Source of the DNA: Merluccius polli
Lineage: Eukaryota > Chordata > Actinopteri > Gadiformes > Merlucciidae
Reading direction: 5' to 3'
Length of the DNA: 64,000 bases
Assembly (NCBI GenBank): GCA_030340625.1
Contig: JAOPHQ010003131.1
Coordinates: 124,001 to 188,000, forward strand
Shown here: positions 41,341 through 52,515 of the stretch, in pieces
How positions within the stretch are numbered: position 1 is the stretch's first letter
How the letters are laid out: each line of letters starts with the position of its first letter
Made by a program: the position numbers and the translations under genes
Notes under the pieces: model-generated
Database searches by the model: none
Told to the model about the DNA's origin: nothing
The model's input: the letters and a program-made list of their open reading frames with translations, nothing else

Positions 41341-43745
41341 CTAGATGGAGGTGTTGGACCGTGTAGCAGGACGTAGGTGCACGGCACAGGGGTTGATTAT
41401 CCTCTCGATCTCGAAGGGCCCGATGAAATGGGGGTAGAGTTTGGGGGGGGCCCCCTTCAAGGGAAGATCCTTTGCCCGGAGCCAAACCCTTTGTCCGGGA
41501 GTGTACTGAGGGGCAGGCAGGCGATGTTTATTCGCCTGTATTTGAGAGCGGGAGGATGCGTGTATCAACGCCGAACGGGTGCGTGTCCATATGCGCCGGC
41601 ACCTGCGCAGATGGGTCTGGACGGAAGGAACCGCTATTTCCTCCTCCAATTCTGGGAACAAGGGTGGTTGATATCCTAGTGAGGCCATAAAAGGAGACAG
41701 CCCTGTGGATGCATTGACCAAGGTTACTTGCGTATTCCACCCAGGGAAGCTGAGTACTCCACGAAGTGGGACTGGCGTGGGTGACGCAGCGGAGTGCTGC
41801 TTCCATTTGTTGGTTCGCCCGCTCCGATTGGCCATTGGACTGGGGATGGAATCCTGATTCCTGGGTGGCAGGTGAGCCTGGAAGAATGGGCCCAGACCAG
41901 TACCCTGGACCGTACAGTGTCCGGAACGAACAACCGGTTGGGGGGACCCATACCGGGGTCTGGCTGCTGCCTCTGCGCCAGGCGTATCGCGGACTCCACC
42001 TCCCAGGTGAGAGTGGCGAGAATACAGGTAGGTGGCAGGATGTTCTCGGGACCAGTACTGGGGTTCTCGGGGGAATACAGGCGGGACAGGGCATCCGGCT
42101 TGACATTCTGGGAGCCGGGACGATAGGTGAGCGAGAAGTTAAATCGTCCAAAGAATAGAGCCCACCTGGCCTGTCGCGAGCTCAGTCTCTTTGCAGACTG
42201 GATATAGGCCAGGTTACGGTGATCCGTCCATACAATAAACGGATGCTCCGCCCCCTCTAGCCAATGCCGCCACTCCTCCAGGGCAAGCTTGACAGCTAGT
42301 AGTTCGCGGTTGCCGGCGTCATAGTTACGCTCCGGAGGAGACAACCGGCGGGAGAAGAAGGCACAGGGGTGTAGCTTATGGTCGGAGGGGGAGTGTTGGG
42401 AGAGGACCGCACCCACTCCGGTGTCGGCGTCGGCCTCCACCACAAACTGGAGAGAAGGATCCGGTTGGACTAGGATGGGAGTGGATATGAATCGCTTCTT
42501 GAGGTCCTGAAAGGCGGTCTCTGTCCTTGGCATCCATGCGTAAACGCTCTTGGTGGAGGTCAAGGACGTAAGGGGTGCCGCGACTTGACTATACCCTCTA
42601 ATAAATCGCCGGTAGAAATTTGCGAAACCTAAGAACTGTTGTAGTCTCTTGCGGGTTGAGGGAGAGGGCCACTCGGCCACCGCAGAGACCTTGGCGGGAT
42701 CCATCTCGATCTGGCCCTGGCCGATGATGTAGCCTAGGAACGAGATGGACGGGATGTGGAATTCACACTTATCCGCTTTGACGTACAGTAAACGTTGCAA
42801 CACCTGCCGGACATGAATTCGGTGCTCCTCTACCGTTTTAGAAAAAATCAAGATGTCATCAAGATAAACAAAGACAGAACGGTTCAACATGTCCCAGAGC
42901 ACGTCATTCACCAGGGACTGGAAAACCGCGGGGGCGTTGGTGAGCCCGAAGGGCATAACTAAATACTCGAAGTGACCAAGTGGTGTGTTGAACGCGGTCT
43001 TCCACTCGTCGCCCTCCCGGATGCGGACCAAATGGTACGCGTTGCGCAAGTCTAGCTTGGAAAAGACCACGGCTCCGTGGAGGGGAACAAAGGCGGAACT
43101 AATGAGGGGTAGAGGGTACTTATTTTTTACCGTTATACTATTTCGATACAGGGCCAAAGTGATTGGTCCTTCTTAGACACAAAGTAAAACCCCGCCCCTA
43201 CTGGCGACGAAGACGGGCGGATTATTCCGGCGGCGAGGGACTCTCCAATATAGTTCTCCATGGATTCCCGTTCCGGACGGGAGAGATTGAACAGCCGGTT
43301 ACTAGGGAGAGGTGACCCGGGAAGAAGTTCAATTGCACATGGGCGGTGGGGGGGCAAGAACAGGGCATGGGCTTTACTGAACACCATTCCCAGGTCGTGA
43401 TACTCCTTCGGGACGGATGACAAATCATTTTTTGCAGAAACAGAACTGAGCTGACGCCCGAGGAGACTGGGCGGAGCGCAAGCAGTGAGAAAGGCAGTGT
43501 GTGCTCCATGAAATGACTCGTCCCGTTGCCCAATCAATTTGCGGGTTGTGAATCCTCAACCACGGGAACCCCAGTACGACAGGTGAAAGAGGGGAAGAAA
43601 TGACGAGAAGGGATATGGACTCGTGGTGGTTCCCCGAAATGAGCAGGTTGACCGGCACGGTACGACGCTCCACCCGAGCGATGGGCCTTCCATCGAGTGC
43701 CTGGGTCTCAATCGGAGAATTCAGAGGGACGGTGTCGATCCCCAT
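41341..43745 (-). pseudogene. pol: Chromovirus Pol relic
   Basis: From right to left: a protease-end/linker region (VVLGFPWLRIHNPQIDW) at 43745-43425; the RT start in a shifted frame to about 43133; then a 477-codon open stretch (43157-41724). The latter contains DLRNAYHLVRI, FVYLDDILIF, FVVEAD and WTDHRNLAYI (RT and RNase H). The integrase zinc finger is cut and joins directly to the end of the core (GFHPQSNGQSERANQQMEAA near 41850), so the catalytic DDE centre is gone. The C-terminal part runs in another frame to 41341. Confidence 0.85.
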
Positions 43746-44278
43746 TTGACGGACCAGCTCCCGCTCTCAACAGCAAGGGTTCGAAACTCAACCGCGAAGG
43801 CGGCAACACTGCGTGAACCCTGCTTGAGCAGAAGAAGACGTTGAGAAGCCTCTCTACCCAGACCGGGTGATCGAAAACCCTCCGCATCTCTTCGGTGAAA
43901 ACCGAGTAATCCGAACAAGCCGCGGAGCCACGCTCCCAAACGGCCGTTGCCCAGGTGAGAGCCTCCCCCCGCAGCGAACCGATCAGGTAAGCGATCCGAG
44001 CCTTGTCAGTGGGGTATGTCTAGGGCTGTAGCTCGAACACCAGGGAGCATTGCAGAAGAAAAGAACGGCATTGTCCCAGGTCTCCCCCATAGCGTTCGAA
44101 TCGAAGGACTAGGAACGGGGACGGGTGGTGCCGGGGTAACAGGGAGCCGGGAGGCGATACTTAGAGATAACTCATGGAGAGAGCTAGTTATGTCCTGCAG
44201 AGCCTGATCGTGTTGACCCAGTTGAGCCTGTTGGTGGGAGATCGCCCAGCGGAAAGCCTCTGTGTCAGCTGGGTCCAT
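43721..44278 (-). pseudogene. gag: Chromovirus Gag relic
   Basis: The N-terminus begins MDPADTEAFRWAISHQQAQL at 44278. The frame ends near 44006. A later capsid piece (RLLLLKQGSRSVAAFAVEFR) lies at about 43939-43750 in another frame. The zinc knuckle was not found. Confidence 0.7.
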
Positions 44279-44294
44279 GTTGGCCAGCTCGTAC

Positions 44295-44516
44295 TGTTAT
44301 AACACAGGATGAGTGGACCCAAACGCTGAACACAGGGAGGCGGAGACGGGATGAAAGACAGGGAATTTATTAATACAAGGGGAATAGCAATGGGCCAAGC
44401 TAGGCCGGTGGTAATAGGGCAGGCGGGGGTTCGGCAACAGACAGGTAGTCGGACAGGCGATGGGTTGGCAACAGGCGGGTAGTCGGACAGGTGATGGGTC
44501 GGCAACAGGCGGGTAG
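44295..44516 (-). repeat. 5' LTR of the decayed chromovirus, inner part
   Basis: It matches 40744 onward closely. It continues at 46070-46195 and 46597-46775 beyond the two solo LTRs. Confidence 0.8.
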
Positions 44517-46069
44517 TGTGGGAGAAATTGACCCTTACATTTAATAATAATACATAATTATTGTCTTGCCATTATGCTATATGAATCTAATAAGTGTGGA
44601 GACATACAGAGAATCACAGATGGGGTAACTCTTATAAATAAACCTTTGAAATTCAGTGCCCCCAATATAATTTAGATTTCAGGGTGTTGCTCTGAAAAGA
44701 AACAGAGCGTGTGACCCCGTGAATATCCTGCCTGGTCTGGGATGAACCTAGTCTATTGTGTTGATAAAGCGGCCCCCCTTACAATTGTTAATTACGCAGC
44801 AAGATACTCACACATCTGCATTTGTCCCTTTTGGCCCCCGATCAGAGGGGGGTCAACTGACAACCCTGTGGAAGGTAGACTTGCCTAGTCTCTTTGTCTA
44901 TATCTACTTACATATGGTTAATCAAGTTAAAGTTATCCTTAAAGTTAATCATTGCATACTCTGAGTGGATTCTACCATCATAAATTGTGGTATCATAGTC
45001 AATTGGTTAAAGGAATATTTATTGGGTGTGATTTTCATTGTGCTCATACAAAATGCAATACTTCTTTATGTTGACTGATATTTTGTTACAGGTACAATTG
45101 TTTTCTTTGAATTATTACTTTACTCAAGATTGGTATTTATTATATGTAAACTATCTCAAATCAGTGATTTAGTTTATAGTTAACTTTATCTCACAAGGAC
45201 ATGTGCTGCAGAAGTTTAACAATATGCCCAGCTGGGGTGGAGCTGTGAACGGGTCACAGGGGAGGAGCCTAATCTTTAGGTTCGGATAGGTAAACACTGT
45301 ATAGGTTGCTGTGATTGGGTGATTAATGCATGAAGGAGGAAACCACAAAAGGTAATCTATATAACCTGAAGTGTGAAGCACAATACCAGTAGCCTGGCAA
45401 GCCAGACCTACATCAGAAAGATGTAAGGTCTGGCGCAGCTCCATTGGTAGTGTGGGCGGGATAAACGGTTGTCTTTCAAGTTCCCTCTGCACGCAATAGG
45501 ATAGCGCTACAACCAATCAGAGCAACGAAGAAGGTGACGTAGTCAGAGCGACGGCTCTGACTACGTAATTAATCAAAACTCCGAATACATATTTATTTTC
45601 GAGGAAAGACTTCAGTGCCGTTCTTTGTTCTTTTCTCAAATAAAATGTTAACTTCAAGTCTTGAAGAGTCGCGGCCAAAGCCGAGTGGAAAGACAGCCGT
45701 TCGCCAGCAGCAGCAGCCATTGTTTACCTAACACGGAACCGTCGCAACTCTGTCGTCATGGTAGCCCGGCTTTCGACTCCGCCCCTCACGCTGTGATTGG
45801 TCAGACATACAAGACACACTTGGTGTTTCCAGCACCAAAAAGCGGACGGAGCTGTGCTAGACCTACACTAGCTGCCAAATAAATTTGCTGCCGCTAGGGG
45901 GTGTCTAGAGTTCTAGGCTACAATACCAGTTCTTTGTCAAACAAACTCGGCTCTATTTGTGCTTGTTCTTGGGTACAAATAAAGTCTTTATCTTTCATAC
46001 ACCAGATCTCCCGAACTCTCGTATTGTGTTAAGTTAAAGTATTATGTTGTACTAGATTATTCCACAACA
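44517..46069 (+). repeat. Long solo LTR (family C), ~1.0 kb plus an inserted MITE
   Basis: The ends are TGTGGGAGAAATTG and TTCCACAACA. The 4-bp TSD is GTAG (44513-44516 and 46070-46073). A retroviral-like polyadenylation region ACAAATAAAGTCTTTATC lies at about 45975-45993. It contains the MITE 45391-45919. No internal region is present. Confidence 0.8.
45391..45919. mobile_element. Mutator-like MITE with 11-bp TSD
   Basis: A 529-bp segment with short inverted ends AGCCTGGCAAG / TTCTAGGCT, flanked by a perfect 11-bp TSD, ACAATACCAGT (45380-45390 and 45920-45930). Long TSDs of 9-11 bp are characteristic of Mutator-like elements. No coding capacity; an internal inverted repeat TCAGAGCGACGGCTCTGA lies near 45543-45560. 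Confidence 0.65.
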
Positions 46070-46195
46070 GTAGTCGGACAGGCGATGGGTCGGCAACAGG
46101 CGGGTAGTCGGCAACAGGCGGGTAGTCGGACAGGCGATGGGTCGGCAACAGGCGGGTAGTCGGACAGGCGATGGGTCGACAACAGGCGGGTAGTC

Positions 46196-46596
46196 TGTAG
46201 TGATGTTCTTTGAGGAAGAAGGCCGCCGACACAGGATCGCTTTAAACTCACTTTATTTGTTAGCTTTAGGTATATTATCTATGAAGCAAATGGAGAGGAA
46301 TTGTAAAATTCACGCATGGAGCTACCCTTAGCTGGGTATCTGTCCAGATACGCTGCCTGGGCGTTTCTGCCTTCCCCCGGATGTGTGGTTTGGTAGTACC
46401 TGGGCAGGCGTGGCCTCTATGACGCATAATATGCTCTGATTGGCTAGTGTTTAGCGCCCGCCCCCAGTGTATTATGTGTGCCGCCATGTGGTGGCCAGGT
46501 GCGGTTAATACAACTTATATATTTCTTTCTGTTCCCTTGTGGCTATGTGAGGATATTACAGCCTGTTGATACATATACTATTATTTATTCTTAACA
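46196..46596 (-). repeat. Solo LTR (family A, copy 3)
   Basis: It runs from TGTAGTGATG to TTCTTAACA. The TSD is AGTC (46192-46195 and 46597-46600). It shares GAAGAAGGC, the antisense AATAAAGTGAG and the 3' terminal region with the copies at 1272-1666 and 14606-14993, but its outer 15 bp at the U5 side differ. Confidence 0.82.
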
Positions 46597-47264
46597 AGTC
46601 GGATAGGCGATGGGTCGGCAACAGGCGTGTAGTCGGACAGGCGATGGGTCGGCAACAGGCGGGTAGTCGGACAGACGATGGGTCGGCAACAGGCGGGTAG
46701 TCGGACAGGCGATGGGTCGGCAACAGGCGGGTAGTCGGACAGGCAGGGGTCGGCAACAGGGTTCGGCAACAGGGTCCCTAATCTAAAGTGTTACCAAATA
46801 TTTTTCAAAAAAGCTGTCTTAGTGTATTTTTGTGATTCACCGATAAAATGTTGTATTTATATATCATTTCTTTTTCACATTTTATCAAGCTTGACCACAT
46901 GTAGTGTGCATAATAAAGGATTTATTAACCTTAAGGCATTGTTCTCACTTTAGATCCGGTAGCTGCACAAAGCTAGTTAACTGTTAATAAGTGCATAATA
47001 AAATAATGTATTAACCCTAATTACCCTTATTAACACATAATAATGTTAATAAGCATATTATAATGACTTATAGGGTTAGGGTTATTACTTATTAACTAAT
47101 GCCTATTAAGGGCCGTTAGGAGTTGTATATGGTATGTCAGTATGAACTTGGGATTATTCTTTATTATATTTGTGTGTTGGTAACCGTCCACTTCACTATG
47201 TACCAATTCTTCATGTTTAGACTAAATGTGCGAGGGCAGAGCGACCACCTTATCAGTTATCCTT

Positions 47265-47620
47265 GAGACGCCTGTAAGGTTTCTCCAGCCCAAGGAAAAA
47301 TGTCCCTCCCCCACTCAGTATAAAGTGTATACACTAGTATCTCTTGTGTAGGCCTTGGCCTAAACAAGAGACCGCTTCAGCTAGTACTCACTGATATTGT
47401 TTTGCTTCTTCCAAATTCTCCTTTGTTGTTTTTTGGGGGGTCCAAGGACCACAAGGACCTGAATAAACCAGAAGCATTGTGATTTCACACAGTACCCACT
47501 GTCTTGGCTCACAGTACCCACTGTCTCGAGTCACTTTGTTTCCCTGACGTCCGTAAGATTCCAAGGTTCGAGGAAAGATAGATGCCTCCATCCAAATAGA
47601 CAACAGAGAAAAAGATCACA
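47265..47620. other. Unassigned segment breaking the right arm of the 18-kb composite
   Basis: No match to the left arm. It contains two close copies of CACAGTACCCACTGTCT (about 47490-47525). No gene is recognised. Confidence 0.4.
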
Positions 47621-47814
47621 ACAAGGACCTTATTACCTGTTAACTAACGCTTATTTAGGGCCTTATTACCTATTGAACAATTATATTATAAAGACTTATA
47701 AGGCCCTTATTACCTATTAACTAATGCTTATTAAGAGCCTTATTACTTATTAACTAACACGTATTATAAGGACCTTAATATAAAGCACTTCTGAAATATT
47801 CATATTATTATATT

Positions 47815-47890
47815 TTATATATTATTATTATTATTATCATTGTTATTATTATTATTGTTATTATTGTTATTATTATTATATTTTATATAT
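47815..47890. repeat. (ATT)n microsatellite
   Basis: Imperfect TTA/ATT triplets. Confidence 0.85.
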
Positions 47891-48067
47891 TATCTGAATT
47901 GAATACTCAATTCTGATTGGTTAATTACGGCCTCCTGCGGTTATTTCTGAATTGCAGACCACTGCTATTCAGATACTGGCATTCCTCCATCTTGTCAGGT
48001 CAAGGATGATATATCCCTGTGCTTCTTCATCTTCTATTCCATCTGGTGTCAAACATCAAAGCAGCAT

Positions 48068-48190
<123 letters not shown>

Positions 48191-48352
48191 TGTTCAATAT
48201 TTTAATCTGTTCATATCTTGAGACTGCAAGGTAAATATGTTTGCTCCGGACACCGAGCACTGAGGCTTGAAGTATAAAAACTAAACCTGACCTTATTAAA
48301 TCCACTGTGGGAACTGTTCAAACATCAATAACACTGTAATTGCAATTGAGCC

Positions 48353-49090
48353 CAGGGGCGTCATAGTGGGGGGGGGAAAGTGGGACTGACTACCCAGGGC
48401 CACAATGCGAGGGCCCTCGAAAAGCCTGGAATGAAAAGTTTGTTTTTGTTTGCAATTTCTAAGTAATTAGTGTCATAACTAAATTAAAATTGGCTGGATA
48501 AATCAGTTGAGAGACTGAAAAATAATATATATCATAAAAATAATAATGCCAATTTTAATATCATGGTGATCAATTAGACATAGTCTAATTAAATATAACA
48601 TATTTTTCACTTTTAAAAGGTTAATATGTTATGTTGCTGTTACTGGTGCATTGGTAGTGGTCAGATTTAATTATTTTCTTTTTAAAGATCTTTTACAGCT
48701 TTGTAAAGTTTTAATAATTTTGCTTAGGCCTAGATGTTTTTGAACCACTATACTTTAGGCTTGGATCCTGAGATAGATGAAATGTCCTGAAATTGTACAT
48801 ACTGCAATGTATAGGCTAACAATTGGAAAGCTGATTATTTGTGTTCTTGTTTTAGCAAATAAAACATGACTCTAGTAAAGTCTTGTTCAGTTGTATTTAA
48901 TTATGCAGTATATTAGGCCTAAGCATTTTCTCAATCATCAGTGACTACCCTAATAACCACTACAGATTCATGTGTACAGTTGTCTAATAAAAAATTGAAA
49001 AGATGCATGAGATACATAGCTCAATCAAGAGGAAGGGGGCCCACAGAGACTACTTATTTATAGGACCCAGAATGTTGTGCTACACCACTG
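48353..49090. mobile_element. hAT non-autonomous element, 738 bp
   Basis: The ends are CAGGGGCGTCATAGTGG and the inverse of CAGTGGTGTAGCACAAC, flanked by a perfect 8-bp TSD, ATTGAGCC (48345-48352 and 49091-49098). No transposase frame; the interior is AT-rich. Confidence 0.82.
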
Positions 49091-49306
49091 ATTGAGCCGC
49101 ATGGCTTGCTATAATAGCACCCATAGAAAGACGGAGAGAGGGAGAGAGAGGGAGATAGAGCTCGTAGTAGAGTAGTGTATTGTAGTAACACTACAACATA
49201 TAACACATAACAACGTAATCACATTCAACATCAACAAACGATACACTGAACACAACACTCACCGTCTGCCAGGTAGGTGGGCTCCATTCGAATTGCATGA
49301 TGAGCC

Positions 49307-49307
<1 letters not shown>

Positions 49308-49366
<59 letters not shown>
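49308..49366. repeat. (GA)n microsatellite
   Basis: A pure GA run of about 50 bp. Confidence 0.92.
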
Positions 49367-49369
49367 TGA

Positions 49370-50130
49370 AGACTGAGGGGGAGAGTATGGTCTAAATCGG
49401 GGCAAAGTCCAAGCTACCAGTAATAGAAGGTGTTAAATATGCATGAGAGTGAGAAGGGACATGCAGACAGTTTGACTTCATGCAGGGTGCTAAGCATTAG
49501 ACAGTGAATACTGGAACCAGCAGTAGGGTGCTGCACTGTGCCATCACATTTAAAAGAAGAAGAACACACCTTGATCAAAAGCAACAGGACATAAACAGGA
49601 CGTGCTGAGTCATTGATCATCACAAATATGGGAAATGTTGACTTTTACAATGAAGGTTTGACGGGACAGCAAAAAGCTGTACATTCAAAGAGAGATGATG
49701 GTTCACACACTGGGACATAAATAGATACATAAATAAATACATAAATTAATAGAATGAATGAATCTGAAGACATACAGCAATCCTTTGAAATACCGTTTCA
49801 GCTATGGAGTCAGACTTTTTCAATGAGATCAGCCTTTATGGCAGCAAGCTATTTCCTATATGTATCTCAGGGCAACATTTCATTCCATGAGCCAAAACTA
49901 AAACATGTAGCCGCACACAAACACCTAGGTGTGTGGGCAGCTCATCAATGAGCTTTCTGGAAAGCAAACTGATGTGGAACGTCTGTCAAGGACATGGAGG
50001 CTGAGTTTTATTGTTTTTTTATTAGGTATTTTACTCCAGGAAAGGCTTGGGAATGAGTTCCTTTCTCTGGAGATGCAGCCTTGCAGTCTTGCTCTTGCTC
50101 TAATAAGTATCAGTGTATTTACCTTCCATG
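49370..50130. other. Non-coding DNA, nothing recognised
   Basis: Short frames only; none has a recognisable motif. Confidence 0.5.
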
Positions 50131-50137
50131 TGACACA

Positions 50138-50196
50138 CACACACGCATGCACACATGCGCACACACACACACACACACACAAGCACACACACACAT
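50138..50196. repeat. (CA)n microsatellite
   Basis: CA run with ACGCATGCAC interruptions. Confidence 0.9.
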
Positions 50197-50404
50197 TTCT
50201 GGAGGAGTAGGATGGATGAGGTGTGGTGGTGAGAACAGACACAGGTCTCTGAAGGAGGTGTTTATGAGGAGTGTGACCAATCAGGTGAGCAGGATGTCAT
50301 GATGGATCTGCTAACGCGCCCCCGTGGATCAGAGCGTTGCTAAGACGACACCGTCAGGGGGATAACTGAGGTCTTCACCCGCTGACATTCTCCATCAGCG
50401 CTGG

Positions 50405-50540
50405 TTGTGTGTGTGTGTTTGCATTGTGTATGTACGTGTGTGTGTTTGTGTGTATGTGTGTGTGTGTGTGTGTGTGTGTTTGCATTGTGTGTGTATGTGT
50501 GTGTGTATGTGTGCTTGCGTGTGTATGTGTATGTGCGTGT
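50405..50540. repeat. (TG)n microsatellite
   Basis: TG run interrupted by two GTTTGCATTGTGT units. Confidence 0.9.
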
Positions 50541-50610
50541 CATTGCAGGGAGAGGAAACATAAGGAGGGAGACAAACAAGGAGAGGTAGGGTGAGTATTT
50601 GTTGAAAATA

Positions 50611-51030
50611 ACATCAGTAGTGGAGTGTTGTGGTGTGTGGATGTATGGAACATGTATGTGTAGGTCTGTAATGTCAGTAGTGGAGTGTTGTGGTGTGTGG
50701 ATGTATGGAACATGTATGTGTAGGTCTGTAATGTCAGTAGTGGAGTGTTGTGGTGTGTGGATGTATGGAACATGTACAGTATGTGTAGGTCTGTAATGTC
50801 AGTAGTGGAGTGTTGTGGTGTGTGGATGTATGGAACATGTACAGTATGTGTAGGTCTGTAATGTCAGTAGTGGAGTGTTGTGGTGTGTGGATGTATGGAA
50901 CATGTACAGTATGTGTAGGTCTGTAATGTCCGTAGTGGAGTGCTGTGGTGTGTGGATGTATGGAACATGTACAGTATGTGTAGGTCTGTAATGTCCGTAG
51001 TGGAATGTTGTGGTGTGTGGATGTACGGTG
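50611..51030. repeat. 60/65-bp minisatellite, about seven copies
   Basis: The unit contains GTCAGTAGTGGAGTGTTGTG and GTATGGAACATGTA. The first two copies are 60 bp; later ones carry a 5-bp ACAGT insertion after CATGT and are 65 bp. The last two copies change TCAGTAG to TCCGTAG. The frames inside are artefacts. Confidence 0.93.
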
Positions 51031-51244
51031 GAAGTGTTGGTGTATGGTGAAGTGTATGGTGTTGAAACCGATCAACCAAAAGTGGTGGCAGTCAGACTGC
51101 TCATGGAGAATGAGAGCGAGAGCCAGAGGTGGCTGAACTTTTACATCTCCAGGCGAAGCCTGCCCAGGTGAACCACATAACCTGACAACCCTCTCAGCTC
51201 CACCCACCAGTCCTTGCCACCCACAGATAACCAAAGGCAGTGAA

Positions 51245-51420
51245 GTGTGTGTTTGTGTGTTAGTATGTGTCAGTGCATGTGGTGTGTGTGTGTGTGTGCC
51301 TCTGGCTTGTGTGGTGTGTGTCTGCATGGTGCAGAATGTGTGTCTGTGTGTGTTAGTGTGTGCTTGCATGGGAAGTCTGTGAAGTGTGGTGTGGCGTGCA
51401 TGTTAGTGTATGTCCTTGCC
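51245..51420. repeat. (TG)n-rich region
   Basis: Degenerate TGTGTG with TCTGTGTGTG and GCATG variants. Confidence 0.8.
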
Positions 51421-51479
51421 CCATCTCTGATTCCACAGGCATCGGCTGGCCTGAGTGGAGGAAACAGAAGAGGACACCA

Positions 51480-52120
51480 CCCCAGGATTTAAGGCCCCTG
51501 CCACCAAAATCCACATTATCACATTTTTGCTACTAAATTTGTACGTTCTGAAGCGAAGTACCATTAGAAATTAGCATTAGAAACATGACGATTTTGTTTT
51601 CAGCTGTCTCTACCCCAATGCAAAAATGTGTGACAAGCATCTCCCCTAAAACACAAGGTTTTTTTTTTGGTCATTTTGGAGCGTACATGTCTACGTCACG
51701 ATGCACATATCCATGTTAACCAATAAGGTTCTTCAATCCGTGGCCGACGCTGCTAAAAGGCAATCAAATGAAACAAACTAGTAAATATTGGGCAGTGACA
51801 GGTGTCCAGACTGTAAAAACAAAAAAAACAAAAAGAAGAGACTTTTGGTGAAATATTTGTCTTTATTATATCTAGCGTTAGCATTGCATTTTCAGTTAGC
51901 TAGGCTGCCAAACTGTCACGCTCACCAAGCATTTCATTTTGCCTGCCTAACATTTTCAAATGAGAGAAAATGTCGAGTTTTTATTCAATCTAGAGGGTTT
52001 ATATTGTGCACTGATGCTTATGGAGAAGCCTTGAAAAGCATTTTAGTAAATAAAGCATTAAATATATCCAATGGAAAGGCTCTTCAACTGGGGTAAGGAA
52101 AAGAACTACAGTGGGAAAAC
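51480..52120. other. Non-coding DNA, nothing recognised
   Basis: A plus-strand frame at 51788-52096 has no recognisable motif and low-complexity Lys at its start. Confidence 0.5.
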
Positions 52121-52124
52121 AAAC

Positions 52125-52175
52125 TGAAGAAGAAGAAGAAGAAGAAGAAGAAGAAGAAGAAGAAGAAGAAGAAGA
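52125..52175. repeat. (GAA)n microsatellite
   Basis: About 16 AGA/GAA triplets. Confidence 0.92.
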
Positions 52176-52444
52176 TTTAATTTCACCCGGCAACCCTCTC
52201 ATTACACATTAGCATTGTCTCGCCGCATGTTGAGATTATAATGGACATTGATGAACGTATGAATGTTTGATATGAGTGTCTTTGGTGCTGATTTGTGCAG
52301 TGCATGATGATGATGAGGTAAATTATGAATCCACCCTCCAAGAACAGTCTGCACTCTGTGTCACCTTGATATCAGGACCCTGACTGATACATACTTGGGT
52401 GACACATTACTGGGTGTGGGAACATAATTGGCCCAGGCTCAGGG

Positions 52445-52515
52445 CAAGGCAAGACAGCTTTATTTATATAGCGCATTTCATACACAATGGCAACTCAATG
52501 CGCTTTACATAAAAC
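52445..52515. repeat. Common teleost dispersed motif
   Basis: GGCAAGGCAAGACAGC-TTTATTTATATAGCGCATTTC-type sequence, which I recall as very frequent in fish genomes. A related TTCAAGTTCAACTTTATTTG stretch lies at about 40717-40740. The parent element is not identified. Confidence 0.5.

Larger units (their letters stand above)
40744..46775 (-). mobile_element. Decayed Sushi-like chromovirus with minisatellite LTRs
   Basis: The 3' LTR is about 40744-41332. The 5' LTR starts at 44295 and is stretched to about 46775 by two solo-LTR insertions. Both begin TGTTATAAC and contain the unit GGTCGGCAACAGGCGGGTAG. The internal region is minus strand: truncated gag, damaged protease region, RT-RNase H, then an integrase with its central part deleted and no chromodomain. 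The right edge is ragged, so no TSD could be defined. Confidence 0.82.
29733..47792. mobile_element. 18-kb composite: palindromic TTAATAAGG-rich DNA transposon stuffed with insertions
   Basis: The termini GGAAGCGCTTTATATTAAGG (left) and the inverted AGAAGTGCTTTATATTAAGG (right) are flanked by a perfect 8-bp TSD, GAAATATT (29725-29732 and 47793-47800). The arms are built of repeated TTAATAAGCATTAGTTAA / GGTAATAAGGCCCTTATAAG units (29740-29808, 30711-30975, 34215-34320 on the left; 46990-47130 and 47625-47785 on the right). The inner arms also match in inverse orientation: 31117-31169 with about 47215-47250, and about 40310-40440 with about 46835-46960. Without its guests the element would be about 2-2.5 kb. 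No transposase is visible. Confidence 0.75.

Noticed and set aside
50734..51369. 211-codon His/Thr-rich minus-strand frame
   Set aside because: It is a translation of the 60/65-bp minisatellite and adjoining TG repeat.
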